Shown here: in pieces, positions 1-7,689 of the stretch
Layout of the letters: each line of letters opens with the position of its first letter
Position numbering within the stretch: position 1 is the stretch's first letter
Assembly: GCF_025642115.1 (NCBI RefSeq)
Contig: NZ_CP106753.1
Span: 1,201,501-1,265,500, forward strand
DNA: 64,000 bases
Direction: 5' to 3'
From: Chitiniphilus purpureus
GTDB lineage: Bacteria; Pseudomonadota; Gammaproteobacteria; Burkholderiales; Chitinibacteraceae
The notes under the pieces: generated by a model
Databases searched by the model: none
What the model saw: the letters and a program-made list of their open reading frames with translations, nothing else
What the model was told of the DNA's origin: nothing
Program-made: the position numbers and the translations under genes

Positions 1-2079
1 GCGGGTTACCCCAGGAAAGGACTGATCTGGCACTTCCAGGGTTCGGGCAAGTCACTGCTGATGGTGTTTGCCGCGCAGAAGCTGCGCATGCACTCAGGAT
101 TGAAGAATCCCACCGTGCTGATCGTTGTGGACCGGATCGATCTCGACAGCCAGATCACGGGTACGTTCACCGGAGCGGACATTCCCAATCTGGAAAAGGC
201 GGACAGCCGCGAGAAGCTGCAGCAGCTGCTGGCGCAAGACGTGCGCAAGATCATCATCACCACGATCTTTAAGTTCGGCGAGGCCACGGGCAGTCTGAAC
301 GACCGCAGCAACATCATCGCGTTAGTAGATGAGGCCCACCGCACCCAGGAAGGCGACCTCGGTCGCAAAATGCGTGAGGCCCTGCCCAATGCATTTCTGT
401 TCGGCCTGACCGGCACGCCGATCAACCGTGCCGACCGAAACACCTTCTACGCCTTCGGCGCCGACGAAGACGAGAAGGGCTACATGAGCAGGTACGGCTT
501 CGAGGAGTCGATCCGTGACGGCGCCACGCTGAAGCTGCACTTCGAGCCCCGGCTGATTGACCTGCACATCGACAAGGCGGCGCTGGACGCCGCGTACAAA
601 GATCTGACCGGCGGCCTGTCGGATCTGGACAAGGACAACCTCGCCAAGACCGCAGCCAAGATGGCCGTGCTGGTGAAGACGCCCGAGCGTATCCGCAAGA
701 TCTGCGAGGACATCGTCGAGCACTATCAGACCAAGGTGGAACCCAACGGCTTTAAGGGGCAGATCGTCACCTTCGACCGGGAATCCTGCCTGCTATTCAA
801 GGCCGAGTTGGACAAGTTGCTGCCGCCCGAGGCCACGGACATCGTCATGTCGGTGCAGGCGGCGGACAAGAAGGAACATCCAGAGTACGTGCCTTACGAC
901 CGAAGCCGCGACGAAGAAGAGCGACTGCTGGATCGCTTCCGCGACCCGGCCGACCCGCTGAAGCTGATCATCGTCACGGCCAAGCTGCTGACCGGCTTCG
1001 ACGCGCCGATCTTGCAGGCCATGTACCTGGACAAGCCGCTGCGTGACCACACGCTGCTGCAGGCCATCTGCCGAGTGAACCGCACTTACTCCGAGCAGAA
1101 GACCCACGGCTTGATCGTGGACTATCTCGGCATCTTCGATGACGTGGCGGCAGCGCTGGAGTTCGACGACCAGAGCGTCAAGCAGGTGGTCAGCAACATC
1201 CAGGAGCTGAAGGACAAGCTGCCCGAAGCCATGCAGAAATGTCTGGCCTTCTTCACTGGCTGTGATCGCACTCTGCAAGGTTATGAGGGCCTGATCGCTG
1301 CACAACAGTGCCTGCCCAACAATGAGGTGCGAGACAACTTCGCCGCCGAGTACAGCGTGCTCAACAAGATCTGGGAGGCGCTTTCACCGGACACCGTTCT
1401 GGGCCCGTTCGAGAAGGACTACAAGTGGTTGTCGCAGGTGTACCAGTCGGTGCAGCCGTCCAGTGGCCACGGCAAGCTGATCTGGCATTCGCTGGGCGCT
1501 AAGACCATTGAGCTGATTCACCAGAACGTGCATGTCGACGCGGTGCGGGATGACCTCGACACCTTGGTGCTGGACGCTGATCTGCTGGAAGCGGTGCTGT
1601 CGAACCCAGACCCGAAGAAGGCCAAGGAGATCGAGATCAAGCTCAAGCGCCGACTGCGCGGGCATGGCGGTCACCCCAAGTTCAAGAAGTTGTCGGAACG
1701 GCTCGATGCGCTGAAGGACCGCTTCGAGTCCGGTCAGATCAACAGCGTCGAGTTTCTGAAGCAGTTGCTGGAGATCGCCAAGGAAACGCTGCAGGCCGAG
1801 AAGGAGCTCCCGCCCGAAGAGGACGAGGATCGCGGCAAGGCTGCGCTGACCGAGTTGTTCAACGAGGTCAAGACTTCTGAGACGCCCATCATGGTCGAAC
1901 GCGTGGTCACGGACATCGACGAGATCGTGCGACTGGTCCGCTTCCCGGGCTGGCAAGGGACTCAGGCCGGTGAGCGTGAGGTCAAGAAGGCACTGCGCAA
2001 GGCCCTCTTCAAATACAAGCTGCATGCGGATGAAGAGCTGTTCGAGAAGGCCTACAGCTATATCCGGCAGTATTACTAA
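1..2079 (+). CDS. hsdR: Type I restriction endonuclease subunit R, 5'-truncated by window edge
   Basis: Motor and nuclease subunit of a type I restriction-modification complex, which translocates DNA and cuts unmodified DNA away from the recognition site. The reading frame is open from base 1, so the N-terminal nuclease domain lies outside the window. Visible are Walker A GSGKS (nt 40-54), DEAH (nt 328-339), the SF2 motif GLTGTP (nt 403-420) and a charged C-terminal helical region of the kind HsdR uses to bind HsdM/HsdS. 692 residues are present. mcrB starts 10 bp downstream on the same strand. Whether it belongs with the hsdM genes at the far right edge cannot be decided here. Confidence 0.93.
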   Translation, partial: AGYPRKGLIWHFQGSGKSLLMVFAAQKLRMHSGLKNPTVLIVVDRIDLDSQITGTFTGADIPNLEKADSREKLQQLLAQDVRKIIITTIFKFGEATGSLNDRSNIIALVDEAHRTQEGDLGRKMREALPNAFLFGLTGTPINRADRNTFYAFGADEDEKGYMSRYGFEESIRDGATLKLHFEPRLIDLHIDKAALDAAYKDLTGGLSDLDKDNLAKTAAKMAVLVKTPERIRKICEDIVEHYQTKVEPNGFKGQIVTFDRESCLLFKAELDKLLPPEATDIVMSVQAADKKEHPEYVPYDRSRDEEERLLDRFRDPADPLKLIIVTAKLLTGFDAPILQAMYLDKPLRDHTLLQAICRVNRTYSEQKTHGLIVDYLGIFDDVAAALEFDDQSVKQVVSNIQELKDKLPEAMQKCLAFFTGCDRTLQGYEGLIAAQQCLPNNEVRDNFAAEYSVLNKIWEALSPDTVLGPFEKDYKWLSQVYQSVQPSSGHGKLIWHSLGAKTIELIHQNVHVDAVRDDLDTLVLDADLLEAVLSNPDPKKAKEIEIKLKRRLRGHGGHPKFKKLSERLDALKDRFESGQINSVEFLKQLLEIAKETLQAEKELPPEEDEDRGKAALTELFNEVKTSETPIMVERVVTDIDEIVRLVRFPGWQGTQAGEREVKKALRKALFKYKLHADEELFEKAYSYIRQYY

Positions 2080-2089
2080 GAGAGCACGC

Positions 2090-4312
2090 ATGGACGAGAA
2101 GAAGAACAACCCATCCTCCGGCACCACCTGGTTCGTCGGCGCAAGCTATGGAGGCACCGATGACCAGATGCCGCGTTTCCTGAAGGAAGGTATTTGGGAG
2201 AACGGCTACGACGACAAGCTTCTCGACATGGTGCGAGCCATGCAGCCGGGCGAGCGAATTGCCATCAAGGCGGCCTACACACGCAAGCATGGTCTGCCCT
2301 TTGATAACCGAGGGCGTACGGTTTCAGTAATGGGGATCAAGGCGGTTGGCACGATCACCGAGAACCCAAACGACGGCAAGCGGGTGAAAGTTGACTGGGC
2401 CAAAGCCGAGCCTGTACGAGAATGGTATTTCTATACTCACCGGGGAACGATCTGGCGCGTGCAACCGGGTGACTGGATGAACGATGCCCTGATCGCCTTC
2501 GCGTTTGAAGGCAAGCCGCAAGATTTGGATCGCTTCCGAAATGAACCTTTCTGGCGCGAGCGCTTCGGTACGGTGGCACCTGAAAAACAGCGGTTCCAGT
2601 GGACGGACTTTTACGAAGCCGTCGCCGAAAAACTTCTCGATCACGCCCAAGACAGATCCGCACTCATCGCAGGCATCCATCAAATCGCTACGCGGGTTCA
2701 GGGCCTGAGCTATTTGCAGGACAAGTTTCCTGACGGCACCAGCGGACCACTGCAGGATATTTGTCCATTCACCGTGATGGGCACCTTCAACCGTTCGATG
2801 ACCGATGCCAATCGTAAGACCATCGCGGGCGAGTTGGCCAAACTGCTGGGTGTGACGGTTCCGGTGCCACCTTCATTCGAGGGCATTCCCGTTCTGAACA
2901 ATCAGCGCTCGTGGTTTTTTGCCTATGCAGAGAAGCGTGGCGCAGGCGACATTGATGCCCTGTGGGATGTGTTTGCCGCCGCCAGCAAGTTGGTGGAAAG
3001 CGATCAACCCGAGGGCCGCGACACATTCATCCGGGCCTACGATGCCGCGACTCAGGTATGGGGCGTGGCATGGAATCTTTCAACCGGCCTCTACTGGACG
3101 CACCCTTGGGATTTCTTGACTCTTGACAGCCAGTCGCGTCACTACATCAACAAGCGACTTGGTCTTAATGTTGCCACCAGCGGCCAGCAGGGGCCTTGCG
3201 ATGCTCGCAGCTATTTGAAGCTGCTGGACGATTTGCGTGCGCGCTTCGGTGAAGATAGTTATCCGGTACATAGCTTCCCGGATTTGTCGCTGGCGTCATG
3301 GATGTATAAAGACCCTGCCGACGAACCGCCGCCCCTTGATGAAGCCGGTGCCGACGTAGCTGCCGAGCAAGCCTCCGTCGGCGAAGTGCGCGAGGCGTTT
3401 CAGGTGGCGGCACCCATCATTCCGTACTTCGTCGATGACATCCTCAAGGATGGCTGCTTCCTTGATCGTACCGAAATTGATCTACTGCTCGACCGTCTGC
3501 GCACCAAGAAAAACATGATCCTGCAGGGTCCTCCGGGTACCGGCAAGACTTGGCTGGCCAAGCGGCTGGCGTTTGCATTGATCGGACAGAAGGACGACAG
3601 CAAAATTCGGGCGGTGCAATTCCACCCGAATCTGTCCTACGAAGATTTTGTGCGTGGCTGGCGTCCGACTGGTGAGGGCAAATTGTCCCTTGCGGATGGG
3701 GTGTTCATGGAAGCCATCAAGGCTGCTCGCAAGGAGCCGTCATCCAAGTTCGTCGTCGTGATTGAGGAGATCAACCGTGGCAATCCAGCCCAGATCTTCG
3801 GCGAGTTGCTGACGTTGTTGGAGGCTGGAAAACGTACGCCCAGCGAGGCGCTTGAGTTGTGCTACCCGGATGCCGATGGCGTGCGACGGCCGGTTCATAT
3901 CCCCGAGAACCTTTATGTCATCGGCACGATGAACATTGCCGACCGTTCGCTGGCGCTGGTGGATTTGGCGCTGCGCCGTCGATTTGCATTCGTCGGGCTG
4001 GAGCCGAGACTGGGCTCGGTTTGGCGAGAGTGGGTGGTCAAGTCGTGCGGCGTTGATGCAGCGCTCGTAATCGAAATCGAACAGCGGATTGCCGACCTGA
4101 ATGAGCGCATCGCTTCAGATGCTCGGCTTGGCAAGCAGTTCCGGATCGGCCACAGCTACGTGACACCGGTACATCGTTTGGAATCCGGAGATACCAAAAA
4201 ATGGTTCCGGCAGGTGGTTGAGACGGAGATCGGTCCGCTGCTGGAAGAATATTGGTTTGATACGCCTGGCGAAGCACAGAAGGCGACCACGCAGCTGATG
4301 CAGGGATGGTAA
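2090..4312 (+). CDS. mcrB: McrB-like AAA+ GTPase of a modified-DNA restriction system
   Basis: Motor subunit of an McrBC-type system that restricts methylated DNA. The start is ATG at 2090, 10 bp after the hsdR stop; an upstream extension would run inside hsdR. About 740 residues. The AAA+ core has GPPGTGKT at residues 480-487, a Walker B followed by EEINRG, and the McrB signature TMNIADRS with the arginine-rich LALRRRF. The N-terminal 100 residues (FVGASYGG, then FLKEGIWENGY) resemble EVE/PUA-like modified-base reader domains; that is inference. mcrC overlaps the 3' end, so the two are co-translated. Confidence 0.93.
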   Translation: MDEKKNNPSSGTTWFVGASYGGTDDQMPRFLKEGIWENGYDDKLLDMVRAMQPGERIAIKAAYTRKHGLPFDNRGRTVSVMGIKAVGTITENPNDGKRVKVDWAKAEPVREWYFYTHRGTIWRVQPGDWMNDALIAFAFEGKPQDLDRFRNEPFWRERFGTVAPEKQRFQWTDFYEAVAEKLLDHAQDRSALIAGIHQIATRVQGLSYLQDKFPDGTSGPLQDICPFTVMGTFNRSMTDANRKTIAGELAKLLGVTVPVPPSFEGIPVLNNQRSWFFAYAEKRGAGDIDALWDVFAAASKLVESDQPEGRDTFIRAYDAATQVWGVAWNLSTGLYWTHPWDFLTLDSQSRHYINKRLGLNVATSGQQGPCDARSYLKLLDDLRARFGEDSYPVHSFPDLSLASWMYKDPADEPPPLDEAGADVAAEQASVGEVREAFQVAAPIIPYFVDDILKDGCFLDRTEIDLLLDRLRTKKNMILQGPPGTGKTWLAKRLAFALIGQKDDSKIRAVQFHPNLSYEDFVRGWRPTGEGKLSLADGVFMEAIKAARKEPSSKFVVVIEEINRGNPAQIFGELLTLLEAGKRTPSEALELCYPDADGVRRPVHIPENLYVIGTMNIADRSLALVDLALRRRFAFVGLEPRLGSVWREWVVKSCGVDAALVIEIEQRIADLNERIASDARLGKQFRIGHSYVTPVHRLESGDTKKWFRQVVETEIGPLLEEYWFDTPGEAQKATTQLMQGW

Positions 4313-5451
4313 TGAAGGCAGCCCAGCAGACAAGGGAAGAAGAGCTGACAGATACGCCTTGTTTTGTCGGGCGCATCCCGGTACGTAACCTTTGGCTGCT
4401 GATGCTGTATGCGTCAGATCTGTTCCGCACACGTGGCATTGGGATGGTTGGTCTGGAAGATAGCCCAGACGATTTGCCTGACCTGATTGCCGAGATTCTG
4501 GCCCACGCGGTAGAAGTTCGGCAGCGCCGTCGTCTGAGCTTGGGTTACCGCTCGCGTGAGGCAGCGCTGAACCGGGTACGAGGCCGCATAGATGTACTGG
4601 CTACTGAACGCCGTCAGCTTTTGGATCGCGGCATGGTGGCGTGTCGCTTCGACGAGCTGACCATCGACACCCCTCGAAACCGCTTTGTGCGAGCAGCACT
4701 GGAAGCCATTTCCAGAATCGTGCAACGGCAGGATGTTGCCCACCGCTGCCGCGCTCTGGCCGGTAGCATGAAGGCGCAGGGAGTCTCAGGTGAACCGCCA
4801 ACTCGCGCTCAAATGAGCACAGATCGCTTCGGGCGGCACGATGCGGACGACCGTCTCATGGTGGCCGCTGCAAAACTAGCATTTGAACTGACTCTCCCAA
4901 CCGAGGCATCTGGCGCAAATGTGCTTACGCTGCCGGATCGTGAGGCAACTTGGGTTCGCCGCCTGTTCGAGCGTGCGATAGGTGGCTTTTATGATGTAGT
5001 GCTGAGTCCGCAGGGATGGCAGGTGAAATGCGGTGGAACGCTGGGTTGGCAAATCTCGCAGAAGACCACCGGGATCGACATCATCTTGCCCACGATGCGA
5101 ACCGACGTGGTACTCGATCATCCGATCACGGGGCGTCGGATCGTGATCGACACCAAGTTCACGTCCATCGTGACGAACGGCTGGTATCGCGAAGAAACGC
5201 TGCGTAGCGGCTACGTCTACCAGATCTACGCATACCTGCGCTCGCAGGTAGGGCGCGGCGATGCGCTTGCGGATTTTGCCAGCGGATTGTTGTTGCATCC
5301 AGCAATCGGCCAGATGGTCGATGAGACGGCGGTGATCCAAGGACACCCTGTGCGGTTTGCCACAGTGGATCTGACAACAACGCCAGCGGAAATCCGAGAG
5401 CAGCTGTTGCGGTTTTCCGAACCAACGTTGCTGTCTGCTTCACAGCAATAG
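4306..5451 (+). CDS. mcrC: McrC-like nuclease subunit
   Basis: Nuclease partner of McrB. The N-terminus has the family motif IPVRNLWLLMLYA. The C-terminal PD-(D/E)xK core shows D267 in TDVVLD and D282-x-K284 in VIDTKF. At 381 residues it has normal family length, so it looks complete. ATG at 4306 overlaps the mcrB end by 7 bp; ATG at 4312 would give a one-base overlap and is equally possible. Its last 12 bases overlap the end of the convergent prophage lysozyme gene, which puts the prophage border at or just inside this 3' end. Confidence 0.92.
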   Translation: MVMKAAQQTREEELTDTPCFVGRIPVRNLWLLMLYASDLFRTRGIGMVGLEDSPDDLPDLIAEILAHAVEVRQRRRLSLGYRSREAALNRVRGRIDVLATERRQLLDRGMVACRFDELTIDTPRNRFVRAALEAISRIVQRQDVAHRCRALAGSMKAQGVSGEPPTRAQMSTDRFGRHDADDRLMVAAAKLAFELTLPTEASGANVLTLPDREATWVRRLFERAIGGFYDVVLSPQGWQVKCGGTLGWQISQKTTGIDIILPTMRTDVVLDHPITGRRIVIDTKFTSIVTNGWYREETLRSGYVYQIYAYLRSQVGRGDALADFASGLLLHPAIGQMVDETAVIQGHPVRFATVDLTTTPAEIREQLLRFSEPTLLSASQQ

Positions 5452-5898
5452 AGACACTTCTGCCTCTCGCCGAGTCACCAGACCGGGCAGCACTTTCCCG
5501 CCGCCATAGACCCATCGGCGCAGTTCACTCGCGGCGGCAGGCCAGTCCCGCTGATTGATCCGCCGTCGCAGCGTTGATGTCTGCAGCCGCCCCGCGCCAA
5601 GGTTAAACGTGAAGTCGACGATGGCAGCGAGCCGCCCCTCTGGCTCAGTGGCCAGCACTGGGCAGAAGCGCAGCGTCGCCGCCAGTGCAGTCTGCAGATC
5701 GCGCGCCAGATAGACCTCAGCCTCTGCCTCCGTGATCGGCGGGTGCTTGGGATCGCAGAGATGACCGTACCCAATCGTCCAGAACCCTGCTGGGCAGATA
5801 TAGGGAACGGCAGTGATCTCGATTCCGCGTTTCACCTTGCGCTCGAATCCCTCAAAGCGCTTGGCCAGTTCGATAGCCGCTTTGGGCACCTCAATCAC
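5440..5898 (-). CDS. Phage endolysin, GH24 lysozyme
   Basis: Peptidoglycan muramidase for host lysis. 152 residues. Catalytic Glu16 sits in RFEGFE, and the active-site stretch PYICPAGFWTIGYGH follows, with Cys35 where T4 lysozyme has Asp20 and with Thr41 conserved; the Cys variant is common in proteobacterial prophage endolysins. No signal peptide is seen, so export should depend on the adjacent holin. The start is GTG at 5898, overlapping the holin stop as GTGA. It is the last gene of the minus-strand late operon and its 3' end overlaps mcrC. Confidence 0.93.
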   Translation of the reverse strand: MIEVPKAAIELAKRFEGFERKVKRGIEITAVPYICPAGFWTIGYGHLCDPKHPPITEAEAEVYLARDLQTALAATLRFCPVLATEPEGRLAAIVDFTFNLGAGRLQTSTLRRRINQRDWPAAASELRRWVYGGGKVLPGLVTRREAEVSLLL

Positions 5899-6371
5899 GG
5901 CCGCACCCGGTCAAACACCCGCCCGAGGAACCAGAAGTTCAGCACTCCGGCCCACAGCGCCTGATCGGCCTCTGTCCATGCGTGGAGGATGGCCGTGCCC
6001 CAGCCAGCGCCTGCAGTCACGGCTGCTGCGAATGCCGCTGTCTTGGCGGCGCAGTACAAGGCCATGAACCAGTAGGTGATGACGGGACGCACGCTAATCG
6101 ACAAGGCATCTGCCCAGCGCACGCCGGTTTTCTCGCCCTGCGTGCGAACGGCTTCGCGCAGGGTTTCGATGGCCCCGACATTCCACGCGGCATCGGCACC
6201 CGCGCCGATTTCCGACATCCGTTGTGCACCGCGAATCTTCTCGAACTCCAGCGCTTTGTCCTGCATCGCCAGTTCGTGGCCACGCTCGCCCTTGCGGTCG
6301 AGCCACTTGAGGATTTCAGGGGCGAGACGGAAGGCCCCACCGAGGAGGCCGCCAAGCAGAGTCTCGATCAT
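5895..6371 (-). CDS. Holin-like membrane protein (3TM type)
   Basis: Probable holin that times lysis and releases the endolysin. 158 residues from ATG 6371, which overlaps the upstream stop as ATGA. It has the typical start MIETLLGGLLGG and RLAPEILKWLDRK, a charged helix, then hydrophobic segments around PVITYWFMALYCA and the C-terminal LWAGVLNFWFLG. The layout matches the 3TM holin family of lambda-like prophages. Placement immediately before the lysozyme supports the role. Confidence 0.8.
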   Translation of the reverse strand: MIETLLGGLLGGAFRLAPEILKWLDRKGERGHELAMQDKALEFEKIRGAQRMSEIGAGADAAWNVGAIETLREAVRTQGEKTGVRWADALSISVRPVITYWFMALYCAAKTAAFAAAVTAGAGWGTAILHAWTEADQALWAGVLNFWFLGRVFDRVRP

Positions 6372-6673
6372 TGCGGCCCTCCCATCAGTTTGAGTTTGAT
6401 AGCGGCACCGACCAACAGCGCGGCCAGGATGCCGGTGGTGATGACCTTGACGGTGGTCTGCCACGCCGTGCGACGGGCATCGCGCCAGGCTTCCAGCAGG
6501 TCGCGCAGTTCGCGGATGTCACGGGCGGCGTGGCCGTTTTCCAGGCCAAGGTGGGTCAGGACACGCTCGGCTCCGCGTTCAGCGGCGCGGTCCAGCAGTT
6601 CGTCGAAGTCCTCGCGGCGCAAGAGGAGCATGTTCTCGACGAGCGCAGGCTGTTGTTGTTCGGGTTCGGTCAT
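6368..6673 (-). CDS. Small membrane-anchored phage protein, DUF6127-like
   Basis: 101 residues: an acidic N-terminal helix (REDFDELLDRAAERGAERVL), then a predicted C-terminal membrane segment (VITTGILAALLVGAAIKL). It resembles the DUF6127 family seen next to phage lysis genes; the function is unknown, and a spanin-like or lysis-accessory role is inference. ATG at 6673 is chosen because a longer frame would run through the terminator and into the next gene. The end overlaps the holin start (ATGA). Confidence 0.7.
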   Translation of the reverse strand: MTEPEQQQPALVENMLLLRREDFDELLDRAAERGAERVLTHLGLENGHAARDIRELRDLLEAWRDARRTAWQTTVKVITTGILAALLVGAAIKLKLMGGPQ

Positions 6674-6691
6674 TGCGGTCTCCAGAAATGC

Positions 6692-6716
6692 GAAACCCGC
6701 CTCGTGGGCGGGTTTC
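6692..6716. terminator. Hairpin terminator before the lysis genes
   Basis: Perfect 10-bp inverted repeat GAAACCCGCC / GGCGGGTTTC with a 5-nt loop, between the DUF2793 gene and the lysis cassette. The same stem occurs at 20528-20548 and 32223-32255. The downstream T-run is short, so partial read-through is likely. Confidence 0.65.
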
Positions 6717-6738
6717 TGGTGGGTACGAAGATGGGAAG

Positions 6739-7089
6739 TCAGATGGCGATGCCAGCGCTCCAGCCGGTGGACTTGTAGGCCGAGAGCTTGGCCTCGTCCT
6801 CGATGTAGCAAAGCCAGCCGATCTTGGGCGAGTGGTACTCCCAGGCATCGGCAATGCGCACCGCGATCTGGTTGGTTTTTCCGGCCCACACGCCCGTGGC
6901 AGCCGCAGGCACGATGTAGCGGTCGCCGTTGGTGGGGCTGGTAGGTGGCGTGGTCAAGTCGCGGTCTTTCACGGACAGGCCGACCACAGCGCCGAGGCGC
7001 TTGAGGTTGACATCCATGCCAGTGTCCCAGCCGCTCTCGCCGAGCGTCCAGCCGTAGTTGAGTCCAAGGTTCGGGTCGGTCGATGACAT
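6739..7089 (-). CDS. DUF2793-type phage tail-associated protein
   Basis: 116 residues with the DUF2793 pattern: LTTPPTSPTNGDRYIV, then an aromatic-rich repeat (WEYHSPKIGWLCYIEDE). The family is found at the distal end of siphophage tail operons and is thought to be part of, or decorate, tail tip fibres; no enzymatic role is known. ATG at 7089, 3 bp after the glycosyltransferase-like gene. It is the last tail gene before the terminator and lysis cassette. Confidence 0.75.
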   Translation of the reverse strand: MSSTDPNLGLNYGWTLGESGWDTGMDVNLKRLGAVVGLSVKDRDLTTPPTSPTNGDRYIVPAAATGVWAGKTNQIAVRIADAWEYHSPKIGWLCYIEDEAKLSAYKSTGWSAGIAI

Positions 7090-7092
7090 GGT

Positions 7093-7689
7093 CTATCTCC
7101 AGAGGTTCGATGCTTGGCGAATGCGCCGGACTGCTTCCGGATCACCGGTTCGGTGGCTTTGCTGCGGATGTTGTCGCCAATGCCGCCCGACGATGGGCAG
7201 GTACAGCACGCCGCCGCGCTTGGCTACAAGCAGGGTCAGCAGCCAGTCGGCGAAGTTGTTGAGGTCGGTAGTTTCCTTGAGCACGGCTTCGACGACGGTT
7301 CGACGCATCACGATCAGGCCGTGCACGTGGCTGGCGCTGTTGGCGTGTTGCCAACGGCTGTAGGCCAGACGCCGCACGGCGATGTCCTGGCCCTTTTCGT
7401 CGGTCAGTGCTTCGTCGGTGTAGGCCATCACGGCCTGCGGGCAGGCATCCAGCGCATCGGCCAGTTGTGTGAAGGCACTGGCTTCGTACAAATCGTCGGG
7501 ATCGACAAAGGACACCAGCGGCAGCGTGCCTTGTGCATAGCCTGCCGCGCGTGCCTCGCCGATACGCCCCGGAATGCCGGGCAAAACGTGCAACTGGATC
7601 GGTGCGTCCTCGAGGCTGGCGATGCAGGCATCACGCCATTCGACAAGCTCGTTCAGGGTGAGCAGATGAACATCGATGCGCGGCTCCAT
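7093..7689 (-). CDS. GT-A-fold glycosyltransferase-like protein in the tail operon
   Basis: 198 residues. The N-terminus runs as a Rossmann-like strand-helix pattern ending in LVSFVDPDDLYE, where DPDD matches the metal-binding DxD of family 2 glycosyltransferases, followed by YTDEAL. ATG at 7689 overlaps the upstream tail-tip stop (ATGA). It could modify a tail or receptor glycan, or be a degenerate GT with a structural role; position favours a virion-linked or conversion function. The substrate cannot be inferred. Confidence 0.65.
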   Translation of the reverse strand: MEPRIDVHLLTLNELVEWRDACIASLEDAPIQLHVLPGIPGRIGEARAAGYAQGTLPLVSFVDPDDLYEASAFTQLADALDACPQAVMAYTDEALTDEKGQDIAVRRLAYSRWQHANSASHVHGLIVMRRTVVEAVLKETTDLNNFADWLLTLLVAKRGGVLYLPIVGRHWRQHPQQSHRTGDPEAVRRIRQASNLWR

